In this document: positions 1-4,681 of the stretch, in pieces
Layout: every line of letters starts with the position of its first letter
Position numbering within the stretch: the first letter of the stretch is position 1
Source: Bacteroidia bacterium
GTDB taxonomy: Bacteria > Bacteroidota > Bacteroidia > Cytophagales > Cyclobacteriaceae
Assembly: GCA_012031955.1 (NCBI GenBank)
Contig: JAAURZ010000185.1
Coordinates: forward strand, 1 to 5,704
Direction of reading: 5' to 3'
DNA length: 5,704 bases
Translations under genes and position numbers: made by a program
The notes under the pieces: generated by a model
What the model was told of the DNA's origin: nothing
The model's input: only the letters and a program-made list of their open reading frames with translations
Databases searched by the model: none

Positions 1-57
1 ACGAATTGATAATAGTGCGGCTAAGCGGTTCGTCGTCGATGAGTACGTTTTGATCAT
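1..57 (-). CDS. Response regulator, N-terminal fragment (probably LytTR type), frame broken and cut by window edge
   Basis: Only the first 19 or so codons are inside the window. The ATG at 57-55 reads just four residues before leaving the expected frame. Adding one A to the A4 run (48-51 on the plus strand) gives MIKNVLIDDEPLSRTIINS, a typical receiver-domain start: a hydrophobic first strand followed by the acidic Asp-Asp-Glu pocket that binds Mg2+ near the phospho-acceptor. The uncorrected DDEP frame has no start codon before an upstream stop, so the frame break is real in this sequence but probably a sequencing error. The start overlaps the corrected stop of the upstream kinase (ATGA), indicating translational coupling with its cognate sensor. 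The output domain lies outside the window. LytTR is inferred from the kinase family it pairs with, not seen. Confidence 0.75.
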   Translation of the reverse strand, partial: MIKTYSSTTNRLAALLSIR

Positions 58-1096
58 AGGTTAGGAGGAAGTTTTAAAACTACAGAAAAAGCTGGCCGTC
101 GACAGATGCCCGCACAAGGTCGTTGCGCGCAAACAGTAAATAAAGCCGTCGCCTCACGCCACTTAACCCGAAGCCGCTGCCTGACGGATTCTGGTTTTCG
201 GGGTCGAACGGATTGGTGATGGTGACTTCGAGTGTGTTGTGGACAACGGCGGCCTTCACCTCGATAATGATGTTACCGGTTGTGCCGTACAGGCCGTGCT
301 TGATGGCATTCTCCACCAGGGGTTGCAATATCAGCGTCGGTATCTTCCAGGTCTGACTCTCCGGCGCGAATGACGACGCAATTTCCAGGCGGTGGCCGAA
401 GCGTACTTTTTCAATGGCCAGGTACTGCTGCAGGTAAGCCCACTCATCGGCCAGCTCCACCCAATGCTCGTCGGCGCGCTTCATGGTGAGCCTCAGGAAA
501 TCGGACAACTGCTGCACCATTTGCCTTGCCTCTTCCGGTTGCACCATAGTGAGTGCGTTGATGGAATTGAGCGAGTTGAACAGGAAATGGGGCTGAAGCT
601 GAAGTTGCAGTTTTTGCAGTTCGGCTTCTCTCACCATCGACGCTGTGGCCGCCTGCCGCTCCATCACTTTTTGCTTCTCTTGCGACAGTGAATAGAAGTA
701 TGACGACATAGTGACACCGCCGATGAGCAGGAACCCGATACTCCATCGCACCGGTGCTGCTTGCTTTAGAAATTCAAGATACGCAGCGTTGTCGTATGCA
801 AGCTGGCTGAGCGATTCATTGGTAAGCCATTGCCACACCCACGACAGGAAGAAGATAAGGGCAAGCCCGTACCAGAATTTTCCACCACCCGGCACGTTAC
901 CTGTCATTGCCTTGATGGTTGTGAATGAAAGGCCTATGATGAGGAAGTTGGAAACCGCCGAGTCCCACACGGCAATCTCCCAACTGAAGCCGTACCAGTC
1001 GTGTATAAGCCACGCATGGATGCTCATCCACTTGAGTACGCCCGCAGCAAGTATAATCTTCCAGAAGTTCGACAGCACGGAGAAGAGCTTGTTCAT
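54..1096 (-). CDS. LytS/YehU-type sensor histidine kinase (His_kinase family), C-terminal frame break
   Basis: Membrane sensor kinase that should autophosphorylate and pass phosphate to the adjacent response regulator. Residues 1-135 contain about four hydrophobic segments (near 11-30, 44-62, 74-90, 118-136) with no extracytoplasmic domain of any size. A charged linker rich in Gln and Lys (138-168) resembles a coiled coil. The H-box LQPHFLFNSLNSI places the phospho-acceptor His near residue 170. The N-box LQPLVENAIKHG lies at about 257-268 and the G-box GSGFGLSGVRRRL at about 306-318. As given, the frame stops at 80-82 after DGQLFL. One extra T in the T5 run (86-90) restores DGQLFSVVLKLPPNL and a TGA at 56-54 overlapping the regulator ATG, giving 347 residues. 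An in-frame TAG lies two codons upstream of the start at 1096, which fixes that start. LiaS-like sensing of envelope state is inferred from the LiaF-like neighbour. Confidence 0.92.
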
Positions 1097-1184
1097 GGCC
1101 TAGTTCAGGTTGTGCGTGGCCATCCAACGAGACCACGAGGTATTTTCAGACCTTTCAGGTGGATTGCCCTGGTGCGCTACGTCT
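1097..1184 (-). other. 88-nt spacer between DUF4288 gene and kinase gene
   Basis: This stretch has no Shine-Dalgarno-like sequence, no recognisable promoter and no long hairpin. The only in-frame element before the kinase start is a seven-codon ATG reading frame (MATHNLN, stop) that ends three nucleotides before the kinase ATG. It could be a chance minileader. The short gap is compatible with co-transcription of the DUF4288 gene and the kinase. Confidence 0.4.
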
Positions 1185-1530
1185 TTAACGGCGGTCGGCC
1201 CTGGCGTGCGTAAGTGCGATATATTCGCCTGCATTGAAGGGCTCTTCGGTGTGCGCATATATTTGCGCGCCGTCTTCTATTCTCCGAGATCGCACATACG
1301 TCCGACACGTTGATGTACTTCCACTGCACTTTCTCACCCGCGTTGTTGTCGAAGGTACTCTCGCCAAGCCTGCCGAGCACTTGCGCCTTTTCCCACGCCC
1401 ATGAAACCTCGTCGGCGCGTATAAGCCTGTATTGTTCGTCAAACTGCGCCGTGTGGGTGCCGTTGCCTACCAGTACCTGGTACACAATTTTGGCCACATA
1501 CCATTTCAAACCTGCTACGCCAGTTTTCAT
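1185..1530 (-). CDS. DUF4288 domain protein, frame break near residue 80
   Basis: Small soluble protein of unknown function. LKWYVAKIVYQ near residue 8, QFDEQYRLIRAD near 29-40 and a central WKYINVSDV near 70-78 are recognised as DUF4288 features from memory. As given, the frame runs on to 1177 with an Arg-rich tail unlike the family. Switching frame between about 1282 and 1294 restores IEDGAQIYAHTEEP followed by NAGEYIALTHARADRR and a stop at 1187-1185, which resembles the usual C-terminus. The repair is either removal of one base or addition of two, giving 114-115 residues. The start at 1530 is the last ATG in frame and lies inside repeat copy A, so the first residues (MKT) come from the repeat. 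Family members usually begin close to the KWYVAK motif. The gene sits between the LiaF-like gene and the kinase, so it may belong to that module, but its role there is unknown. Confidence 0.8.
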
Positions 1531-1658
1531 ATGTTAATAATTGATTTTAATGGACATATGGAATTCGCTCCCGATAATTATCGGGATGAGAGTTTTTACC
1601 TAAAGGGGTCGTTTCAATTAACATCCCGCTGGGTATAGTTTTCTTTATGCTCATTTCA
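1523..1658 (-). repeat. Leader repeat, copy A (upstream of DUF4288 gene)
   Basis: This 136-nt block is shared with 3735-3856 in the same orientation. Outside a central replacement (19 nt at 1569-1587 here against 5 nt in copy B), I count four substitutions over about 117 aligned bases. Shared landmarks on the plus strand are gttttcatatgttaataatt, ggaattcgc, gagagtttttacctaaag and catcccgctgggtatagttt. On the minus strand it ends with the first eight bases (ATGAAAAC) of the DUF4288 gene, and it begins just after the corrected stop of the LiaF-like gene (1663). A 22-24 nt sequence at its downstream end (1523-1545) is imperfectly echoed at its upstream edge (1654-1677), which includes the last codons of the LiaF-like gene. 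I see no transposase and do not recognise the family. Confidence 0.9.
1569..1586. repeat. 18-bp perfect palindrome TCCCGATAATTATCGGGA
   Basis: The two 9-bp halves are exact reverse complements with no spacer. The palindrome occupies the place where repeat copy B has only atctt, so it was gained in copy A or lost from copy B, with a net difference of 14 nt. No T-run follows it on either strand, so it does not look like an intrinsic terminator. From memory, CCCGATA-type palindromes are abundant between genes in some Bacteroidota, so it may be a dispersed palindromic unit or a protein-binding site. That identification is inference. Confidence 0.85.
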
Positions 1659-1662
1659 GACG

Positions 1663-2447
1663 TTAATAACTTTTGATGTCTACGCCGCCAAAGAGGCACG
1701 TACCATTGAGTATCAGTTTTTGCCGGATGTGCCGGATGCCGGATGACCCGCACGGTTGTCTTCAACGCCGCCGAAGATGGTCGTTACCCTCGACTTCACT
1801 TCCCAATTGGCCGGCACCACCAGTTCAAAGCCGCCGAATATCTGGAGCACATCTACCACCACCGTGCCTTCTATATCGGCCTGGGTAAGGTCTAACTCCG
1901 CGCCGCCGAAGATGCTGGTGATGTCGCCGCCTTTAAAGTTCTTGGCGAAGATGCGTCGTTTGGTGCTTCCGAATACGGATGTGAGGTCTACAAACTCTTC
2001 GCCCCCGCCGGTGTTGCCGGTGCCCTCGTCGGAACCGAATACCTGCGTTGACCGGGCCACGTTGGGATCATCTTTCGTCCAATTTCTTCGATATGCGCCC
2101 TCATTGTGATCGGCGGTCCGGTTCGACAACGACCTGAACACGAGAAACGCCCCCAGCACGATTACGCCCAGTGGCAGCCCGTACTGGTGAACGAAGCGCT
2201 CGCCGGTCCACTCCTGTGCAAGCATAAGCGATCCGAACAGCATCATGATCAACCATCCCACGCCGTTGAAGCGCTTCTTGATACCGATAAGGAAGCCGAC
2301 CACCAGCACAGCCATTGGCCACGAAAACAGCCAATGGGGAAACAGAATAATATCCAGCCTGTCTACCAGCAGAAAGAAGCCTGCGGTGAGGATAATAAGG
2401 CCCAGCCATACATTGGTTTGGCGCGGACGATGACGATGCTCGTTCAT
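1663..2447 (-). CDS. LiaF-like membrane protein (N-terminal four-helix domain plus FGG-repeat C-terminal domain), C-terminal frame break
   Basis: Probable sensor or modulator of envelope stress. A short His/Arg-rich N-terminus is followed by four hydrophobic segments (near 13-29, 33-55, 62-77, 88-106), then a linker and a cytoplasmic beta-rich domain. That domain has repeated hydrophobic-Phe-Gly-Gly turns: VDLTSVFGS (153-161), DITSIFGGAEL (175-185), VLQIFGGFEL (200-209) and VTTIFGGVED (221-230). This layout matches the LiaI/LiaF-like membrane region and the LiaF/YvqF C-terminal family. As given, the frame stops at 1715-1713. One extra A in the A5 run (1717-1721) adds KLILNGTCLFGGVDIKSY, a final FGG repeat with the family-typical IKSY end, and a stop at 1665-1663, making 261 residues. 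In Bacillus, LiaF holds LiaS inactive. The kinase and regulator downstream suggest a comparable partnership. Confidence 0.9.
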
Positions 2448-2469
2448 GATGTTGTTGTTTAATTACATT

Positions 2470-2477
2470 CAAAAATA
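2470..2477 (-). promoter_or_regulatory. Isolated -7-like box TATTTTTG near the LiaF-like gene start
   Basis: On the minus strand TATTTTTG matches the Bacteroidota -7 consensus TAnnTTTG exactly and lies 22 nt before the ATG at 2447. The expected -33 position falls in the GC-rich block and has no TTTG, so this is a half-site at best. It would give a very short leader. Confidence 0.2.
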
Positions 2478-2550
2478 CGGAGCGCAGCCATGCGGCGGCG
2501 GCCTGGCCGGGCGGCCGGGGGCGACTTCTCGGTGAACGCGGGGATTTTTG

Positions 2551-2578
2551 CCGGTGAAACCGGGGCGAACTTTTCGCC
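2551..2578. other. Two adjacent small hairpins in GC-rich leader DNA
   Basis: CCGGT-gaa-ACCGG (2551-2563) is directly followed by GGCGAA-ctt-TTCGCC (2564-2578). Both stems are perfect with three-base loops. They lie in a GC-rich block (about 2480-2580) that is unlike the AT-rich spacer on either side. No U-tract follows on either strand, so they do not form a standard intrinsic terminator. If the promoter at 2586-2617 is used, both hairpins would fold at the very 5' end of the LiaF-like gene's transcript. Confidence 0.55.
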
Positions 2579-2585
2579 GATTGTC

Positions 2586-2617
2586 CAAAAATTAGTCGGT
2601 TTAAATTTCTGACCAAA
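2586..2617 (-). promoter_or_regulatory. Candidate Bacteroidota primary-sigma promoter for the LiaF-like gene
   Basis: On the minus strand TTTG (2617-2614) is separated by exactly 19 nt from TAATTTTTG (2594-2586). The Bacteroidota consensus is TTTG, 19-21 nt, TAnnTTTG. The -7 box here is one T longer than consensus, which may be real variation or one more homopolymer error. It would produce a leader of about 130 nt containing the GC-rich hairpins and would separate transcription of the LiaF-like operon from the peroxidases. Confidence 0.35.
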
Positions 2618-2674
2618 AAAAATAGATGTGCAATTCGACTTCTTAAACTTTAACAGCTTGGTTCACAAATGAAG

Positions 2675-3233
2675 TCAAGGGGCAATTTGATCAATGATCT
2701 CCTTGGAGAGTGGATTTACTTTGGAAGGAAAAAAGGCCACCACGTTGCCTTGCTTATCAACAATGTATTTGCAGAAATTCCAACTGGGCGTATGGCCCGA
2801 CTTGGCTGCCAGCCATTTGTACAGCGGCGCCTGATTGCGGCCTTTCACCGATATCTTCTCAAACATCTGAAACGTGACGCCGTAGTTTTTCTGACAAAAA
2901 GAGGCGATGTCTTCGCTGGAGCCGGGCTCCTGCCACAGGAAGTTGTTTGCCGGAAAACCGAGCACCGTTACCTTGTCGTCCATAGTCCTGGTGCAGTTTC
3001 TGCAAATCTTCATACTGAGGTGTGTAACCGCACTTGGAAGCCGTGTTCACGATCAGCAACGTCTTGCCTTTGTACTGGCTGAAGTCGATTTCGCTTCCAT
3101 CCAGGGCTGTCATTTTAAAATCGTAAATGCTAACCGGCACTTTTTGTTTGCTGGTGGCGAACTTATCGGTGAGAAATGAGGCGAATCCCATGGATGCAAA
3201 AGTAAAAACTGCCAGAAATACAATTCGTTTCAT
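2675..3233 (-). CDS. Glutathione peroxidase family protein, paralog 1 (frame broken by one base)
   Basis: Reduces hydrogen or lipid peroxides, probably with thioredoxin as reductant. MKRIVFLAVFTFASMGFASF is a signal-peptide or membrane-anchor-like start, so it likely acts outside the cytoplasm. The frame breaks after HQDYG. Dropping the extra base at 2979 gives HQDYGDKVTVLGFPANNF and a 185-residue protein ending at 2675. Predicted catalytic residues are Cys68 (TASKCGYTPQY), Gln101 (WQEPGS), Trp151 and Asn152 (WNFCKY). Cys113 (SFCQKNYGV) sits where the resolving Cys of thioredoxin-dependent members lies, and the FPCNQF Cys is Ala here (FPANNF). It lies 17 nt after paralog 2 and the two are roughly 70% identical by eye, so this is a tandem duplication and probably one transcript. 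A different N-terminus from paralog 2 suggests they may differ in export. Confidence 0.9.
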
Positions 3234-3250
3234 GAATGGCTTTACGTCGA

Positions 3251-3742
3251 CTATAATTCGTCAACAATCGCGTTGTCCATCGGGTTTACTTTCGACGGAA
3301 AAAATTTCACAGTTCCATCCGCCTTCACCAGGTATTTGCAGAAGTTCCATGTGGGCTCTTGCCCTGTTTTCTCCTTCAGGTACCGGTAGAGCGGCGCCTG
3401 GTCTTCGCCTTTCACTGAAATTTTTTCGAACATCTGAAATTTTACGCCATAGTTTTTCTGGCAGAACGATGCGATCTCATCGTTCGAGCCCGGCTCCTGC
3501 GCGCCGAAATTGTTAGCCGGAAATCCCAGGATAACCACCTTGTCGCCAAACGACTCGTGCAGCTTCTCCAGGTCTGCGTATTGCGGCGTATAACCACAAC
3601 GCGACGCCACGTTTACGATCAGCAGGTTCTTGCCTTTGTATTGCGAGAAGTCGATCTCCTGACCGTCGATGGCATTCATTTTAAAATCATAAATAGAACT
3701 TACCGGCAGCATTGTCATAATAAAAAGAAGTAACGTTTTCAT
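3251..3742 (-). CDS. Glutathione peroxidase family protein, paralog 2 (intact)
   Basis: Thiol peroxidase of the GPx fold, 163 residues and uninterrupted. A short hydrophobic start (MKTLLLFIMTMLPVSS) acts as a minimal signal peptide or anchor, and the mature domain begins at SIYDFKM as in paralog 1. Predicted catalytic residues are Cys49 (VASRCGYTPQY), Gln82 (AQEPGS), Trp132 and Asn133 (WNFCKY). Cys94 (SFCQKNYGV) is the likely resolving Cys, favouring thioredoxin over glutathione as reductant. That preference is family inference. The ATG at 3742 lies inside the end of repeat copy B, which also supplies the first codons (ATGAAAAC). Because the repeat precedes two unrelated genes, it may have replaced this gene's original leader and start, which would explain the shorter signal region compared with paralog 1. 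No Shine-Dalgarno sequence is visible. Confidence 0.95.
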   Translation of the reverse strand: MKTLLLFIMTMLPVSSIYDFKMNAIDGQEIDFSQYKGKNLLIVNVASRCGYTPQYADLEKLHESFGDKVVILGFPANNFGAQEPGSNDEIASFCQKNYGVKFQMFEKISVKGEDQAPLYRYLKEKTGQEPTWNFCKYLVKADGTVKFFPSKVNPMDNAIVDEL

Positions 3743-3856
3743 ATGTTAATAATTGATTTTAATGGACCTATGGAATTCGCATCTTGAGAGTTTTTACCTA
3801 AAGGGATCTTTGCAATTAACATCCCGCTGGGTATAGTTTTCTTTATGCTCATTTCA
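3735..3856 (-). repeat. Leader repeat, copy B (upstream of peroxidase paralog 2)
   Basis: This 122-nt block is the direct-orientation partner of 1523-1658, 2,212 nt away. It has atctt (3781-3785) where copy A has the palindrome. It ends on the minus strand with ATGAAAAC, the start of the peroxidase gene. Its downstream end (about 3735-3777) resembles the DNA just outside its upstream edge (about 3853-3894): both show, on the plus strand, tttcat, a ttat/taat tract, tgattttt or tgatttta, tggac and gaatt in the same order. The element is therefore bracketed by roughly 40-nt diverged direct repeats. Confidence 0.9.
3739..3852 (-). other. 37-codon reading frame inside repeat copy B, possible leader peptide
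   Basis: The frame begins MSIKKTIPSGMLI and its TGA overlaps the peroxidase ATG (ATGA), an arrangement that could couple translation. Against it, the matching frame in copy A (from 1654) is shifted by the palindrome and ends early at 1547. Also, the three substitutions near codons 14-16 all change the amino acid (AKI against ETT). I do not recognise the peptide. It is more likely a by-product of the repeat than a conserved gene. Confidence 0.15.
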
Positions 3857-3940
3857 TCTGGTTATAATTTTGATTTTTGTGGACACGTGAATTTTAATTC
3901 ATTGTATGTTTTTCTGTGGCGGCTTTTGCTCAAGTTATAC
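3857..3940 (-). other. AT-rich spacer between DUF6090-like gene and repeat copy B
   Basis: This non-coding stretch separates the DUF6090-like gene from the repeat. Its left part (to about 3894) is a diverged echo of the repeat's own downstream end. It also holds a cacgtg palindrome (3884-3889). I found no convincing -33/-7 promoter pair or intrinsic terminator in it. Confidence 0.4.
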
Positions 3941-4624
3941 TTATTCCCGCAAGTAGGCGCGAATACTTGATGTAAGGTCGTTGGCCTTTTCCAGCGATCG
4001 ATTGTATTGACCAATGCCGTCGTCTAACTGAGCGCGCACTACCAGCAGCATGTTTTTGGTTTGGACGCGATCGCCAATGGTGGAGTCTACAATTTTCGCT
4101 GTCGTAAAATCGCAATAGGCACTCGCATAGTCGAACAGCTTCAGCAGTACTTCGGTATACACACTCTCGAAGCGGTATATCGGCCTGTACTGATCGTAGT
4201 GGTCGCTTATCAGGTTACGAATTTCTGTATTGCGAATAGCGCTCATGCCGTTGCCATTGAGCAACGTGGTGTATGTGCTGCTGTTTGACCTGAAGGTGTT
4301 CAGCGACATAATGCTTACGAGGGCACTCCCCAAAGAATCGTTCACATATTGTGCATCGGCTAGCCGATCAAGGGCCCCGGTGGCCATGCGTTGGTCCGAC
4401 TCAAGGCTTTTCAGAATATTGTTGTAAGCATCCATGTCCTTGCCAAGGTCGGCGAGGATTCCCTCCAGGTAGAAACGCTCGAGGTTACGTTGGTCGCTTC
4501 GTTCCTTCAGGTTGTTGAGTTGAAAGGCTACAGTCACGCCCACAACAACAATCATCAAGTCGATGAGTTTGTTAATGTAGAATGATTTTGTCCAGCCCTT
4601 CTTTTTGAATCTGATTCGTTTCAT
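3941..4624 (-). CDS. DUF6090-like single-pass membrane protein
   Basis: Function unknown. The protein has 227 residues in an intact frame. A basic N-terminus (MKRIRFKKKGW) precedes one hydrophobic helix near 19-36 (IDLMIVVVGVTVAFQL). It then has NNLKERSDQRNLERFYLEGI, the helix-proximal signature I associate with the DUF6090 family of Bacteroidota (typical form: membrane helix, then QINNWNE). The remaining roughly 190 residues are polar and predicted helical with no catalytic motif that I can see. The positive-inside rule puts the short N-terminus in the cytoplasm and the helical domain in the periplasm. The gene starts 57 nt after argS and is followed by the repeat-bearing spacer, so the neighbourhood gives no functional hint. 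Family assignment rests on the N-terminal pattern only. Confidence 0.75.
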   Translation of the reverse strand: MKRIRFKKKGWTKSFYINKLIDLMIVVVGVTVAFQLNNLKERSDQRNLERFYLEGILADLGKDMDAYNNILKSLESDQRMATGALDRLADAQYVNDSLGSALVSIMSLNTFRSNSSTYTTLLNGNGMSAIRNTEIRNLISDHYDQYRPIYRFESVYTEVLLKLFDYASAYCDFTTAKIVDSTIGDRVQTKNMLLVVRAQLDDGIGQYNRSLEKANDLTSSIRAYLRE

Positions 4625-4643
4625 GCAACCAAACCTTGACGGC

Positions 4644-4660
4644 TGCCTAAAAGTTAGGCA
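4644..4660. terminator. Hairpin TGCCTAA-aag-TTAGGCA between argS and the DUF6090-like gene
   Basis: The 7-bp stem is perfect with a three-base loop. On the plus strand it is followed by ttttcaattt, so as an intrinsic terminator it would fit plus-strand transcription better. On the minus strand it lies 22 nt after the argS stop but no U-run follows, so termination of argS would be weak or Rho-dependent. It may instead protect the argS mRNA end. Confidence 0.35.
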
Positions 4661-4681
4661 TTTTCAATTTCCCCGCAAGGG

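Noticed and set aside
711..1103. 130-codon open frame on the plus strand
   Set aside because: It lies opposite the kinase membrane domain, whose motifs and frame are clear. The translated sequence has no recognisable features.
897..1136. Alternative upstream start for the kinase in another minus-strand frame
   Set aside because: That frame yields no hydrophobic segments, whereas the frame from 1096 gives a typical membrane start. A stop lies two codons upstream of 1096.
1523..1658. Integron attC site or CRISPR-like repeat
   Set aside because: The core-site pattern (RYYYAAC to GTTRRRY) is not present in the right order, no integrase or cas gene is in view, and only two distant copies exist.
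1756..2109. 117-codon open frame on the plus strand
   Set aside because: It mirrors the FGG-repeat region of the LiaF-like gene and has low-complexity Ser/Pro composition. It is a shadow.
2101..2616. Long open frame (171 codons) on the minus strand through the GC-rich spacer
   Set aside because: It is rich in Arg, Pro and Ser with no family features, and it overlaps the start of the LiaF-like gene in another frame. Its length comes from GC-rich sequence that is poor in stop codons.
2975..2983. Programmed frameshift in the peroxidase gene
   Set aside because: There is no slippery heptamer or downstream structure, and the neighbouring paralog is intact without one. Similar breaks in five other genes favour sequencing errors.
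1523..3856. Composite transposon bounded by the two repeats
   Set aside because: No transposase is encoded between or in the repeats. The repeats end on start codons rather than on inverted termini, and the genes between them look like ordinary chromosomal genes.
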